A DNA stretch of 64,000 bases from positions 248,001 to 312,000 of the forward strand of contig NZ_CP117430.1 of assembly GCF_030687395.1 (NCBI RefSeq). Direction: 5' to 3'. The number at the start of each line of letters is the position of its first letter. Position 1 is the stretch's first letter. A program made the translations under genes and the position numbers. Under the pieces are notes generated by a model. The model worked only from the letters and a program-made list of their open reading frames with translations. It was not told where the DNA came from and searched no databases. Of this stretch, positions 46,252 through 56,270 are shown in pieces. Origin of the DNA: Pseudomonas wuhanensis (GTDB lineage Bacteria > Pseudomonadota > Gammaproteobacteria > Pseudomonadales > Pseudomonadaceae).

Positions 46252-46888
46252 GCAGTCTCCTTTCCAGGTAGCGCGCACTGAGGGACAAGGGGTAGCAGAG
46301 CAGGAAGTAACCGAGCGCCACCAGGCCGTAGACCATGAAGGGCTCGAAGGTCGCGTTGGCGAGCATGCCGCCGGTCTTGGTCAGTTCGGTGAAGCCGATG
46401 ATCGAGGTGACGGCGGTGCCTTTGACCACTTGCACCGAGAAGCCCACGGTTGGCGCCACGGCAATGCGCAGGGCTTGCGGCAGGATCACATAGCGCAATT
46501 GCTCCAGCGGATTGAGCGCCAGGCTCGACGAGGCTTCCCACTGGCCGTTGGGGATCGAATCGACGCAACCGCGCCAGATCTCCGCCAGGTAGGCGCTGGT
46601 GAATAGCGTCAGGGCAATCGCCGCCGCCATCCACGGTGAAATCTCCATACCGGCCAACGCCACACCGAAGAACACCAGAAACAGCTGCATCAACAACGGC
46701 GTGCCCTGGAACAGTTCGATGTAGGTGCGGGCGAAGTGGCTGGGCAGGGATTTTTTTGAAATCCGCATCACCATGATCAGCAAGCCGATCAGCCCGCCGC
46801 CGATAAACGCCACCAGCGACAATGCCAGGGTCCATTGCAAGCCCGTGAGCAGGTTGCGCAGGATGTCCCAGAAGGTGAAATCGCTCAT
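46238..46888 (-). CDS. Polar amino acid ABC transporter, permease 2
   Basis: A 216-residue permease with about five membrane segments. The EAA loop is AYLAEIWRGCVDSIPNGQWEASSSLALNPLEQLRYVILPQALR (about 97-139). The conserved HisM/GlnP N-terminal part is LLTGLQWTLALSLVAFIGG. It pairs with permease 1. Four-base overlap with it (ATGA). Confidence 0.92.
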   Translation of the reverse strand: MSDFTFWDILRNLLTGLQWTLALSLVAFIGGGLIGLLIMVMRISKKSLPSHFARTYIELFQGTPLLMQLFLVFFGVALAGMEISPWMAAAIALTLFTSAYLAEIWRGCVDSIPNGQWEASSSLALNPLEQLRYVILPQALRIAVAPTVGFSVQVVKGTAVTSIIGFTELTKTGGMLANATFEPFMVYGLVALGYFLLCYPLSLSARYLERRLHASA

Positions 46889-47556
46889 TGGCTGCTGCTC
46901 CTTGCTATGTAGCGCCGGCCGATCCAGTTCAGCAATTGGCGGATCAGCAGCGCCATGCACAGGTAAATCAGTGTGGTCAGGGCATAGGTTTCAAAGGCGC
47001 GGAAGTTGCGCGATTGAATGAAGTTGGCGGCGAAGCTCAGCTCTTCGGTGGCGATCTGCGAACAGACCGCCGAACCGAGCATCACGATGATGATCTGGCT
47101 GCTCAGGGCCGGCCAGACCTTGCCCAGCGCCGGCAACAGCACCACGTGACGGAAGGCTTCGAAGCGGGTCATCGCCAAAGCGGCTGCGGCTTCCAGCTGC
47201 CCGCGGGGGATCGCTTGAATGCCGGCGCGGATGATCTCGGTCGAATAGGCGCCAAGGTTGATCACCATCGCCAGCACCGCCGCCTGCCATTCGGAAATCT
47301 GCAGGCCCAGCGACGGCAAACCGAAGAAGATGAAAAACAACTGCACCAGAAACGGTGTGTTGCGGATCAACTCGACGTAGACCCCGAAAATGCCGGCGAA
47401 CGGGCGGATGTTCCACGCCCGCACCAACGCGCCGACGATGCCTACACCCACCCCGAGTAACGCACCGATGGCCGTCAGCTCAAGGGTGAACAGCGCACCA
47501 CGCAGCAGCAGGTCGGTGTTTTCCACCACCGGCAAGAAATCGAACTGATAAGCCAT
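46885..47556 (-). CDS. Polar amino acid ABC transporter, permease 1
   Basis: A 223-residue permease of the HisQ/GlnP type. LLRGALFTLELTAIGALLGVGVG starts the membrane domain, and AYSTEIIRAGIQAIPRGQLEAAAALAMTRFEAFRHVVLLPAL (about 96-137) is the EAA loop. ATG 47554-47556; the longer frame reads into the intergenic spacer. It follows the binding-protein gene by 22 bp. Confidence 0.92.
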   Translation of the reverse strand: MAYQFDFLPVVENTDLLLRGALFTLELTAIGALLGVGVGIVGALVRAWNIRPFAGIFGVYVELIRNTPFLVQLFFIFFGLPSLGLQISEWQAAVLAMVINLGAYSTEIIRAGIQAIPRGQLEAAAALAMTRFEAFRHVVLLPALGKVWPALSSQIIIVMLGSAVCSQIATEELSFAANFIQSRNFRAFETYALTTLIYLCMALLIRQLLNWIGRRYIARSSSQ

Positions 47557-47578
47557 AAATCGTCTCCCGCGCGATCGA

Positions 47579-48364
47579 TCAGAGATCGGCCGGCAGCGGT
47601 TCTTTGAGCCAGGTCTGGGAATTCTTCTCCAGGGCGCCATCAGCCTTGGCCGTGGCGAGGATGTCGTTGACCTTGCCCAGCAGCGCCGGCTCGTTCTTGT
47701 TCACGCCGACGTAAACCGGCGAATCCTTGAGTTTCACTTTCAGGGCGGGCACGCGTTTCGGGTTTTTTTCGCTGATCGCCACCATCACCACGTTACCGCT
47801 GGCGATCAGGTCGACTTGGCCGGCGAGGTAGGCGGCGATGGTCGAGTTGTTGTCTTCGAAGCGCTTGATGGTCGCGCCTTCGGGGGCGACTTTGGTCAGC
47901 TCGATGTCTTCGATGGCGCCACGGGTGACGCTGATGGTTTTGCCCTTGAGGTCGTCCAGGCCCTTGATGGCGGCGTCTGGCGGGCCGAATACGGCGAGAT
48001 AGAACGGCGCGTAGGCACGGGAGAAATCGATCACTTTCTCGCGTTCGGGGTTCTTACCGAGGCTGGAAATCACCAGGTCGACTTTGCCGGTAGTCAGGAA
48101 CGGGATGCGGTTGGTGCTATTGACCGGGGTCAGTTCGAGTTTGACCTTGAGTTGGTCGGCCAGCAGTTTGGCGGTGTCGATGTCGAGGCCGCGGGGTTTC
48201 ATGTCCGGGCCGACCGAGCCGAACGGCGGAAAGTCCTGGGGCACGGCGACTTTGAGGGTGCCGCGTTTGACCACATCCTCCAGGCCGTCGGCGTGGGCGG
48301 GTGCCTGGCTCAGCATCAGGCTGGCAAACAGAGCGGCGAGGAGGACGCTGTAACGCTGGGTCAT
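47579..48364 (-). CDS. Amino acid ABC transporter, periplasmic binding protein
   Basis: A 261-residue solute-binding protein of the SBP_bac_3 family. The signal peptide ends APAHADG (about 25). RGTLKVAVPQDFPPFGSVGPDMKPRGLDIDTAKLLADQL (about 32-70) is the family N-terminus. VDLVISSLGKNPEREKVIDFSRAY (about 96-119) is typical of cystine/glutamine/polar amino acid binders. The exact ligand is unknown. ATG 48362-48364. First gene of the transporter operon, divergent from a FadR-type regulator. Confidence 0.92.
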   Translation of the reverse strand: MTQRYSVLLAALFASLMLSQAPAHADGLEDVVKRGTLKVAVPQDFPPFGSVGPDMKPRGLDIDTAKLLADQLKVKLELTPVNSTNRIPFLTTGKVDLVISSLGKNPEREKVIDFSRAYAPFYLAVFGPPDAAIKGLDDLKGKTISVTRGAIEDIELTKVAPEGATIKRFEDNNSTIAAYLAGQVDLIASGNVVMVAISEKNPKRVPALKVKLKDSPVYVGVNKNEPALLGKVNDILATAKADGALEKNSQTWLKEPLPADL

Positions 48365-48478
48365 GGCAAATCTCCGGATCGGCGGGAAGTGATTTCTGCG
48401 GATCGACAGAGCACGGGCCATGCCAAGATTAGGTTTTGGGGGACGCAGGCCACGGTTTTGCTGGTGTTGTTCGGTCTT

Positions 48479-48493
48479 ACTGGTCTGAACAGT
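48479..48493. promoter_or_regulatory. Candidate FadR-type operator
   Basis: ACTGGT-CTG-AACAGT is a 6-3-6 inverted repeat with one mismatch, resembling the FadR-subfamily pattern TNGTNNNACNA. It lies in the divergent spacer between the transporter and the regulator, about 130 bp from the regulator start. Confidence 0.4.
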
Positions 48494-48621
48494 CAGGAGC
48501 CATTTCGCACCCTGATGGCGCACTTGTGAAAATCCCCGAACCCCCATGGGGCACGACTTGCCGGACACCGCGAATAGCTTTACAACTAGCCGCTCATTGG
48601 CCTGGCTCGTCTGAAGAAAAC

Positions 48622-49329
48622 ATGAACTCGATCTCTCGCGCCGTACCCGAAGTGGCGCTGCAAGCCATCCGCAAACTGATCTCCGAGCAAGGTTTCGGGG
48701 CGGGGGATGCCTTGCCCTCGCAACGGGACCTGGCGGTGCAATTGGGGGTCAGCCGGGCGTCGTTGCGTGAGGCGTTATCGTCCCTGAGTGCGCTGGGCGT
48801 GATCAGTATCCAGCCGGGCAAGGGCGTGTTCGTGCAGTCGCCGGTCGATCTGCCCCGGGGCGATGCCGCGCCGGGTTGGCCGTTCGCGGCCCAGGTATCG
48901 CCGCTGGACATCTTCCAGTTGCGCTACGCGCTGGAAGGTTTTGCCGCCGGGCTGGCAGCCGTGACCCTGAGCACCGAGGAACTCGATGCCCTGGAAGACA
49001 ATGTCGCCGCCATGCGCAACGAACTGCGTGCCGCCGACTTCGAAGCGGCGGCGCGACTGGATTTCGAATTTCACCGGCGCATCCTCCTGGCCAGCGGCAA
49101 TCAGGCGATGCTGAGCATCCTGACGGCCAGCGCCGACATCTTCCTGGAGAGCCAGAAGCTACCGTTCATCCGGGCCGAACGGGCCATGGAAACCTGGCAG
49201 GAACACCGTAAAATCCTCCGCGCGCTGGCGCGTCGGGCCTCTGGCGCCGCGCAGAAGGCCATGCAGGAGCATGTGCGCAACGCTGCCCTGCGTACCGGAA
49301 TTGCTTTCGTCGCTCCCGCCACCTCGTGA
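48622..49329 (+). CDS. FadR-type GntR family transcriptional regulator
   Basis: A 235-residue regulator. The N-terminal winged HTH (about 1-75) is VALQAIRKLISEQGFGAGDALPSQRDLAVQLGVSRASLREALSSLSALGVISIQPGKGVFV. The C-terminal FCD ligand-binding domain (about 100-230) has LRYALEGFAAGLAAV, the metal-site type FEFHRRILLASGN, and HRKILRALARRASGAAQKAMQEHV. Located divergently from the amino-acid transporter, which it probably controls. ATG 48622 chosen at MNSISRAVPE; the longer frame has no support. Confidence 0.9.
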   Translation: MNSISRAVPEVALQAIRKLISEQGFGAGDALPSQRDLAVQLGVSRASLREALSSLSALGVISIQPGKGVFVQSPVDLPRGDAAPGWPFAAQVSPLDIFQLRYALEGFAAGLAAVTLSTEELDALEDNVAAMRNELRAADFEAAARLDFEFHRRILLASGNQAMLSILTASADIFLESQKLPFIRAERAMETWQEHRKILRALARRASGAAQKAMQEHVRNAALRTGIAFVAPATS

Positions 49330-49451
49330 CTTGAGCTATACCCAAACTCATGGCGCACCATAGCGAGACTCAATCATCTGCGGCTTCCTGAACACGGGAA
49401 GGGCGGCTATGATGGGCCACGTTTTTTATTGCTTACAACCCGGAGACATCC

Positions 49452-49781
49452 ATGAGCAGCGATCTTATCAAGCACGTCACCGACGCTAACTTCGAAGAAG
49501 AAGTACTGAAGGCTGCTGGCCCTGTGCTTGTTGACTACTGGGCTGAGTGGTGCGGCCCTTGCAAAATGATCGCCCCGGTTTTGGACGAAATCGCTGGCAC
49601 CTACGCTGGCAAGCTGACCGTTGCCAAGCTGAACATCGACGAAAACCAGGAAACCCCGGCCAAGCACGGCGTACGTGGTATCCCGACGCTGATGCTGTTC
49701 AAGAACGGCAACGTCGAAGCCACCAAGGTTGGCGCGCTGTCGAAGTCGCAACTGGCTGCTTTCCTCGACGCCAACATCTAA
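49452..49781 (+). CDS. trxA: Thioredoxin 1
   Basis: A 109-residue thioredoxin that reduces disulfides in the cytosol. Active site WCGPC, with Cys34 and Cys37, and cis-Pro in GIPTL. Full family length. A terminator directly follows, and rho lies downstream, the usual trxA-rho order. Confidence 0.98.
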   Translation: MSSDLIKHVTDANFEEEVLKAAGPVLVDYWAEWCGPCKMIAPVLDEIAGTYAGKLTVAKLNIDENQETPAKHGVRGIPTLMLFKNGNVEATKVGALSKSQLAAFLDANI

Positions 49782-49802
49782 GCGTTGTTATAAAGCGTCA
49801 CG

Positions 49803-49833
49803 AAAAGGCCCCGCATAATGCGGGGCCTTTTCG
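49803..49833 (+). terminator. Intrinsic terminator of trxA
   Basis: AAAAGGCCCCGC and GCGGGGCCTTTT arms with ATAAT loop, about 22 bp after the trxA stop. Confidence 0.92.
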
Positions 49834-49837
49834 TTAT

Positions 49838-50028
49838 TGAGGGCTAGACGCTCCGAAACTCAGGTGGTACATTCGGCCCCGCACTGGTTTCTCCACTGCC
49901 CCCTGCTAGCCGTCGCCGACGCACTCCTTTTCGAATAAGTACGCGATCCTGTCGCCTTCTCTGCGGCGCGGCCTCATTAAGCCAAAAGCTTAATTTCCCC
50001 CCTCCATAAATGATTACGTCATTCCTAT
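49838..50028 (+). promoter_or_regulatory. rho leader (position of the Pseudomon-Rho RNA motif)
   Basis: A 190-base untranslated region precedes the rho ATG and lacks a coding frame. Pseudomonads have a described conserved leader RNA motif before rho (Pseudomon-Rho), probably for autogenous control. This region is at the same position and has pyrimidine-rich stretches (CCCCCTCC, CCTTCTCTG) and hairpin potential. Identity with that motif is inferred from position. Confidence 0.5.
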
Positions 50029-51288
<1,260 letters not shown>

Positions 51289-51301
51289 ATCGCAGAAAGT
51301 C

Positions 51302-51333
51302 AGCAAAGGCCGGGGAAACCCGGCTTTTTGCTA
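51302..51333 (+). terminator. Intrinsic terminator of rho
   Basis: AGCAAAGGCCGGG and CCCGGCTTTTTGCT arms with GAAA tetraloop-like loop, 14 bp after the stop. Confidence 0.9.
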
Positions 51334-51430
51334 TCTGATTTTTGATGAACCGGCAGTTCGTGGTTCTGAATAGAGGGGTTCGGCGCTAAACTGCCTGCCC
51401 CGAACGCCACGGCCAACACGAGGCTCACGC

Positions 51431-52897
51431 ATGCAGTATCGCGACTTGCGCGACTTTATCAGCGGCCTGGAAAAGCGCGGCGAACTCAAGCGCATCCAGG
51501 TTCCAGTGTCCCCAGTGCTCGAAATGACCGAGGTCTGCGATCGCACATTGCGCGCCAAGGGGCCGGCGCTGCTTTTCGAAAACCCTACCGGTTATGACAT
51601 TCCAGTACTCGGCAACCTGTTCGGCACCCCCGAGCGCGTGGCGCTGGGGATGGGCGCAGAAGCGGTCAGCGAGTTGCGCGAAATCGGCAAGCTGTTGGCG
51701 TTCCTCAAGGAGCCCGAGCCACCGAAGGGCCTGAAGGACGCCTGGTCCAAGCTACCGATTTTCCGCAAGATCATTGCCATGGCGCCGAAAGTCGTCAAAG
51801 ACGCGGTGTGCCAGGAAGTGGTCATCGAAGGCGACGATGTCGATCTGGCGATGTTGCCGGTACAGACCTGCTGGCCGGGTGACGTCGGCCCGCTGATCAC
51901 TTGGGGCCTGACCGTCACCAAAGGTCCGAACAAGGATCGCCAGAACCTCGGCATCTACCGTCAGCAAGTGATCGGCCGCAACAAGGTGATCATGCGCTGG
52001 TTGAGCCACCGTGGCGGCGCGCTGGATTACCGTGAGTGGTGCGAGAAACACCCCGGCCAGCCGTTCCCGGTGTCTGTGGCGCTGGGCGCTGACCCGGCAA
52101 CCATTCTTGGTGCCGTGACGCCGGTGCCGGACAGCCTCTCCGAATATGCTTTTGCCGGTCTGTTGCGCGGTAACCGCACCGAGCTGGTGAAATGCCGCGG
52201 CAATGACCTGCAAGTGCCGGCCACCGCCGAGATCATCCTCGAAGGCGTGATCCATCCGGGTGAAATGGCCGACGAAGGCCCGTATGGCGACCACACCGGC
52301 TACTACAACGAAGTCGACAGCTTCCCGGTGTTCACCGTCGAGCGCATCACCCACCGGATCAAACCGATCTACCACAGCACCTACACGGGTCGTCCACCGG
52401 ATGAGCCGGCGATTCTCGGCGTGGCGCTGAACGAAGTGTTCGTGCCGATCCTGCAAAAGCAGTTTCCGGAGATCACCGACTTCTACTTGCCGCCCGAAGG
52501 CTGCTCGTACCGCATGGCCATCGTGACCATGAAGAAGTCGTATCCCGGCCACGCCAAGCGGGTAATGCTCGGTGTCTGGTCGTTTTTGCGACAGTTCATG
52601 TACACCAAGTTCGTTATCGTCACCGACGACGATATCAACGCACGGGACTGGAACGACGTGATCTGGGCCATTACCACGCGCATGGACCCCAAGCGCGACA
52701 CGGTGATGATCGATAACACGCCGATCGACTACCTGGACTTCGCCTCGCCGGTCTCCGGCCTGGGTTCGAAGATGGGGCTCGATGCCACGCATAAATGGCC
52801 AGGCGAAACCACTCGCGAGTGGGGCCGGGTCATCGTCAAGGATGAAGCCGTTACCCAACGGATCGATGCCATCTGGAATCAGTTAGGAATAGATTGA
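51431..52897 (+). CDS. ubiD: 4-hydroxy-3-polyprenylbenzoate decarboxylase UbiD
   Basis: A 488-residue UbiD that removes the carboxyl group in ubiquinone synthesis using prenylated FMN made by Ubi[21 protein letters not shown] begins the conserved N-terminal domain. [19 protein letters not shown] (about 175-193) and the active-site block PFAD-like [22 protein letters not shown] (about 280-301) contain the Glu-Asp-Arg-type catalytic residues. The TGA shares its last base with the next gene's ATG (coupled). Confidence 0.96.
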   Translation: MQYRDLRDFISGLEKRGELKRIQVPVSPVLEMTEVCDRTLRAKGPALLFENPTGYDIPVLGNLFGTPERVALGMGAEAVSELREIGKLLAFLKEPEPPKGLKDAWSKLPIFRKIIAMAPKVVKDAVCQEVVIEGDDVDLAMLPVQTCWPGDVGPLITWGLTVTKGPNKDRQNLGIYRQQVIGRNKVIMRWLSHRGGALDYREWCEKHPGQPFPVSVALGADPATILGAVTPVPDSLSEYAFAGLLRGNRTELVKCRGNDLQVPATAEIILEGVIHPGEMADEGPYGDHTGYYNEVDSFPVFTVERITHRIKPIYHSTYTGRPPDEPAILGVALNEVFVPILQKQFPEITDFYLPPEGCSYRMAIVTMKKSYPGHAKRVMLGVWSFLRQFMYTKFVIVTDDDINARDWNDVIWAITTRMDPKRDTVMIDNTPIDYLDFASPVSGLGSKMGLDATHKWPGETTREWGRVIVKDEAVTQRIDAIWNQLGID

Positions 52898-53865
52898 TGC
52901 GTGTAACCTTGCAGCCCTCCGGAGCAGTGCTAGAGATTCTGCCCGGCGAGCGTATTCTCGATGGCGCGCGGCGCCTGGGCTATGAATGCCCGCAAAGCTG
53001 TCGCAACGGCAATTGCCATGTGTGCGGCGCATTGCTGGTGGAGGGGCGGGTCGAACAGGCCGGCGATGTGCGCGACCACGGCGAGTTCTACACTTGCATT
53101 GCAGAGCCGCTGGAAGACTGCATCGTGCTGTGGGATGGCGTGCTCGCGCTGGGAGAATTGCCGGTGCGCAGCGTGTCGTGTCAGGTCATTGAATGCAGGG
53201 ACGTCGGCGGCGACACCTGGCGCGTGCGTCTGCGTGCGCCTGCGGGCAAGCCGCCGCGCTATCACGCCGGCCAGTATCTGATGATCGAGCGTGAGAACGG
53301 CGAGAAATCCGCCTTCTCCCTGGCCTCTGCGCCGCATTCCGGCCGCGATCTGGAAATTCACGTGCTGGCGCGCGAAAGCAGTGCGCTGAGCCTGATCGAA
53401 CAGCTTCAGCGCAACCCGATGGTGCGCATTGAGATGCCGTTCGGCGATACCCATCTGGCGGAACTGCCGGACGGTCCACTGGTACTGATTGCTGCCGGTA
53501 CTGGCATGGGCCAGATCCACAGCCTGATCGAACATTGCCGGGCCACCGGTTTCAAGCATCCGGTGCATCTGTATTGGGGCGTGCGTCGTCCCGAAGACTT
53601 TTATGGCATTGAGCATTGGGACGAATGGTTGAAACTGCCCAATCTGTTCCTGCATAAAGTCGTCAGCGATCAATGCGGCTGGGGAGGGCGCTGCGGCATG
53701 TTGCATGAGGCGGTGTGTGAAGATTTCCCTGATCTGAAAGCCCTGCACGTCTACGCCAGCGGCTCTCCGGCGATGGTCTATGGCACGCTGGATGCACTGG
53801 TTGAAGCGGGGATGGATGCCCATCAAATGCGCGCGGATGTATTCGCTTACGCGCCGCGATCTTGA
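52897..53865 (+). CDS. NAD(P)H-dependent ferredoxin-fused flavin reductase (Fre / AscD-like)
   Basis: A 322-residue reductase often called CDP-6-deoxy-delta-3,4-glucoseen reductase. The N-terminal [2Fe-2S] plant-type ferredoxin domain has Cys35, Cys40, Cys43 and Cys67 (CRNGNC-HVC ... TCIAEP). The FAD domain is about 98-195 (YHAGQYLMIE and SFSLASAPHS-type AFSLASAP), and the NAD domain about 195-320 with LIAAGTGMGQIHSLI and LYWGVRRPEDFYG. The likely role beside ubiD is supplying reduced flavin or electrons, as E. coli Fre is encoded next to ubiD; the actual substrate is not known. ATG 52897 chosen over TTG 52894. Confidence 0.88.
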   Translation: MRVTLQPSGAVLEILPGERILDGARRLGYECPQSCRNGNCHVCGALLVEGRVEQAGDVRDHGEFYTCIAEPLEDCIVLWDGVLALGELPVRSVSCQVIECRDVGGDTWRVRLRAPAGKPPRYHAGQYLMIERENGEKSAFSLASAPHSGRDLEIHVLARESSALSLIEQLQRNPMVRIEMPFGDTHLAELPDGPLVLIAAGTGMGQIHSLIEHCRATGFKHPVHLYWGVRRPEDFYGIEHWDEWLKLPNLFLHKVVSDQCGWGGRCGMLHEAVCEDFPDLKALHVYASGSPAMVYGTLDALVEAGMDAHQMRADVFAYAPRS

Positions 53866-54073
53866 TCCTCGATTTAAATCGTTATAACTCCCCATATAGC
53901 CGATCGGTATTTATAAAATAATATAAATGCCGGTAGGTTATATCTTGCCCCAGCATAATTTCTAGAACTCTGCCATGGCATTTAAATTGCCTTAAAACAT
54001 ATGTGCCTTATTGTTACAGCGGTGCGTTCTATTAAGTAATTCTTTACCCGCGGGGAGCTGAACGCTATTCGCC
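53866..54073. other. AT-rich intergenic island with inverted repeats
   Basis: About 200 bp, strikingly AT-rich relative to its surroundings. GGTATTTATA-AAATAA-TATAAATGCC (53906-53931) is a near-perfect inverted repeat, and GGCATTTAAATTGCC (about 53977-53992) a second small palindrome. It probably contains the promoter and operators of the ChaC-like gene. No RNA gene is recognised. Confidence 0.6.
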
Positions 54074-54742
54074 ATGAGTGCCATTGAATCTGCTTTTTTG
54101 AATCTGGCTTACCCTCCGCGGCTCGATCTGGGGCCGCAGCTTACGCACGAACAATTGCTCAGCTCGATGCAGTCGACCATGGCGCGCCACAAGGGTGGGC
54201 CGGTCTGGCTGTTCGCTTATGGTTCGCTGATCTGGCGCCCTGAATGTGCGGCGGTTGAGCGAGTGCGCGGTCGCGTGCATGGCTACCATCGCGGTTTGTA
54301 CCTGTGGTCCCACGAACATCGCGGTACACCGGAAGTGCCCGGGCTGGTGTTTGGCCTGGATCGCGGTGGCTCATGCAGCGGGTTTGCCTATCGCTTGCCC
54401 GAAGAACAACTCGAAGCTTCGCTTTATGCACTCTGGCAGCGTGAAATGCCATTCCCGTCCTATCGCCCACACTGGCTCAACTGCCGTCTCGAAGACGGTA
54501 GCCAGGTTCAGGCATTGGGATTTGTATTGGAACGGCACCTGCCCAGCTATGCCGGCAACTTGCCGGATCATGTGCTGAGCCAAGTGTTCGAAAGCGCTTG
54601 CGGACGTTATGGCACCACTCGCGAGTATGTCGAGCAGACCGCCCACGCCCTGCGTAGCCACGCCATGCCAGACCGGAATCTGGAGGCGCGGCTCAAACGC
54701 TGCAAATCAAAGGCCGATCAGGCGAGCGCTTCGCGGCTCTGA
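54074..54742 (+). CDS. ChaC-like gamma-glutamylcyclotransferase
   Basis: A 222-residue member of the ChaC/GGCT family, glutathione-specific gamma-glutamylcyclotransferases that release 5-oxoproline. The [11 protein letters not shown] block (about residues 47-57) is the YGSL substrate loop. The family [39 protein letters not shown] (about 62-100) follows, and the catalytic Glu is expected in [13 protein letters not shown] (about 114-126). The first 40 residues are an extension. Its last 25 bp overlap the convergent glpT. Confidence 0.88.
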   Translation: MSAIESAFLNLAYPPRLDLGPQLTHEQLLSSMQSTMARHKGGPVWLFAYGSLIWRPECAAVERVRGRVHGYHRGLYLWSHEHRGTPEVPGLVFGLDRGGSCSGFAYRLPEEQLEASLYALWQREMPFPSYRPHWLNCRLEDGSQVQALGFVLERHLPSYAGNLPDHVLSQVFESACGRYGTTREYVEQTAHALRSHAMPDRNLEARLKRCKSKADQASASRL

Positions 54743-56067
54743 CTGGCGACTTGCTTGTGCCACAGCGTTGGCGCAAGGAAGGCCATCGCCAGCAGGCATG
54801 CGCCGATCAGCAAGACGAAACCGCCGTCCCAGCCGAAGTGGTCCACGGTGTAGCCCATCGCTGCACTGGCCGCGACTGAACCACCCAGATAACCGAACAA
54901 CCCCGTGAAGCCTGCTGCAGTCCCGGCGGCTTTCTTCGGCGCCAGTTCCAGCGCTTGCAGACCGATCAGCATTACCGGGCCGTAGATCAGGAAGCCGATC
55001 GAGACGAGCGCGATCATGTCGACGGTCGGGTTGCCGGCCGGGTTAAGCCAGTAAACCAATGTCGCCACGGTCACCAACGCCATGAACACCATGCCGGTCA
55101 GGCCACGGTTGCCACGGAAGATCTTGTCCGACATCCAGCCGCACAGCAGCGTGCCCGGGATCCCCGCCCACTCGTAGAAGAAATACGCCCACGAGGTTTT
55201 ATCCACGGTGAAGCCTTTGGCTTCCTTGAGGTAGGTCGGTGCCCAGTCCAGCACGCCATAACGCAGCAGGTAGACGAAGACGTTGGCCATGGCGATGTAC
55301 CAGAGCATTTTGTTGCGCAGCACGTACTTGACGAAGATTTCCTTGGCGCTGAATTCCTCTTCGTGGCTAGCGTCGTAACCTTCCGGGTAGTCGTTCTTGT
55401 ACTTCTCGATCGGCGGCAGGCCCACCGACTGTGGCGTGTCGCGCATGGTCATGAAGGCAAACACCGCCACGGCCAGAGCCACCGCTGCCGGTACGTAAAA
55501 CGCGGCGTGCCAGTCGTTGAACAGACCCATGCCGAGCAAGAACAGGGGGCCGATCAGGCCGCCGCCGACGTTGTGTGCCACGTTCCACACGGACACCACG
55601 CCACCGCGCTCCTTCTGCGACCACCAGTGCACCATGGTTCGGCCACTCGGCGGCCAGCCCATGCCCTGGGCCCAGCCGTTGATGAACAGCAGGATGAACA
55701 TCATGGTCACGCTGGACGTTGCCCAAGGCGCGAAGCCGAAAACGAACATCACGCCGGCCGACACCAACAGGCCAAATGGCAGGAAGTAGCGCGGGTTGGA
55801 GCGGTCGGACACCAGGCCCATGAGGAACTTCGACAGGCCGTAGGCAATTGCAATCGCCGACATTGCCAGGCCCAGCTGACCACGGGTGTAACCCTCTTCG
55901 ATCAGGTATGGCATGGCCAGGGAGAAGTTCTTGCGCAGCAGGTAGTAACCCGCATACCCAATGAAAATCCCGGCGAAGATCTGCCAGCGAAGGCGTCGAT
56001 AGGTGCTGTCTATTTTTTCTTCAGGCAATGGAGCCTGATGTGCGGCAGGACGAAAGAAAGCAAACAT
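54718..56067 (-). CDS. glpT: Glycerol-3-phosphate transporter GlpT
   Basis: A 449-residue major-facilitator antiporter of the organophosphate:phosphate family, which takes up glycerol 3-phosphate in exchange for phosphate and can admit fosfomycin. Twelve membrane helices. [33 protein letters not shown] (about 23-55) and the motif [16 protein letters not shown] (about 84-99) are typical. The GlpR-type operator in its upstream region supports the substrate assignment. Ends inside the 3' end of the ChaC-like gene. Confidence 0.93.
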   Translation of the reverse strand: MFAFFRPAAHQAPLPEEKIDSTYRRLRWQIFAGIFIGYAGYYLLRKNFSLAMPYLIEEGYTRGQLGLAMSAIAIAYGLSKFLMGLVSDRSNPRYFLPFGLLVSAGVMFVFGFAPWATSSVTMMFILLFINGWAQGMGWPPSGRTMVHWWSQKERGGVVSVWNVAHNVGGGLIGPLFLLGMGLFNDWHAAFYVPAAVALAVAVFAFMTMRDTPQSVGLPPIEKYKNDYPEGYDASHEEEFSAKEIFVKYVLRNKMLWYIAMANVFVYLLRYGVLDWAPTYLKEAKGFTVDKTSWAYFFYEWAGIPGTLLCGWMSDKIFRGNRGLTGMVFMALVTVATLVYWLNPAGNPTVDMIALVSIGFLIYGPVMLIGLQALELAPKKAAGTAAGFTGLFGYLGGSVAASAAMGYTVDHFGWDGGFVLLIGACLLAMAFLAPTLWHKQVASQSREALA

Positions 56068-56082
56068 TCAAGAGCTCCAGAT

Positions 56083-56090
56083 TTCTTGTT
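56083..56090 (-). promoter_or_regulatory. Possible Crc/Hfq CA-motif before glpT
   Basis: AACAAGAA (minus strand) fits AANAANAA, 15 bases before the ATG and just upstream of the GGAG ribosome site, where Hfq/Crc catabolite repression acts in Pseudomonas. Short motifs like this also occur by chance. Confidence 0.35.
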
Positions 56091-56176
56091 TTGACTGCGG
56101 ATGCGAATGTTACAGTTTCGTTACCGAAAATAGCACCGCTTCACATCGGCAAAACAGCGGAAATGTTGGAGATTGC

Positions 56177-56194
56177 ATGTTCCTTTATGAACAT
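56177..56194. promoter_or_regulatory. GlpR-type operator of glpT
   Basis: ATGTTC-CTTTAT-GAACAT on the plus strand has both half-sites of the GlpR consensus (ATGTTC-N6-GAACAT) intact, 110 bp from the glpT start. Confidence 0.6.
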
Positions 56195-56234
56195 GTCGCT
56201 CAGGTATAAATGAGGGTCGGTGTCGGGATGACGG

Positions 56235-56261
56235 AGCCAGGTCGCAGGCTGCGACCTGGCT
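56235..56261. other. Strong hairpin at the 3' end of the quinone reductase gene
   Basis: AGCCAGGTCGCAG-G-CTGCGACCTGGCT is a perfect 13-bp inverted repeat about 10 bp after the qor-type stop. No T-run follows on either strand, so it is more a 3' stabilising or processing hairpin than a classic terminator. Confidence 0.6.
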
Positions 56262-56270
56262 AGAAAACAA

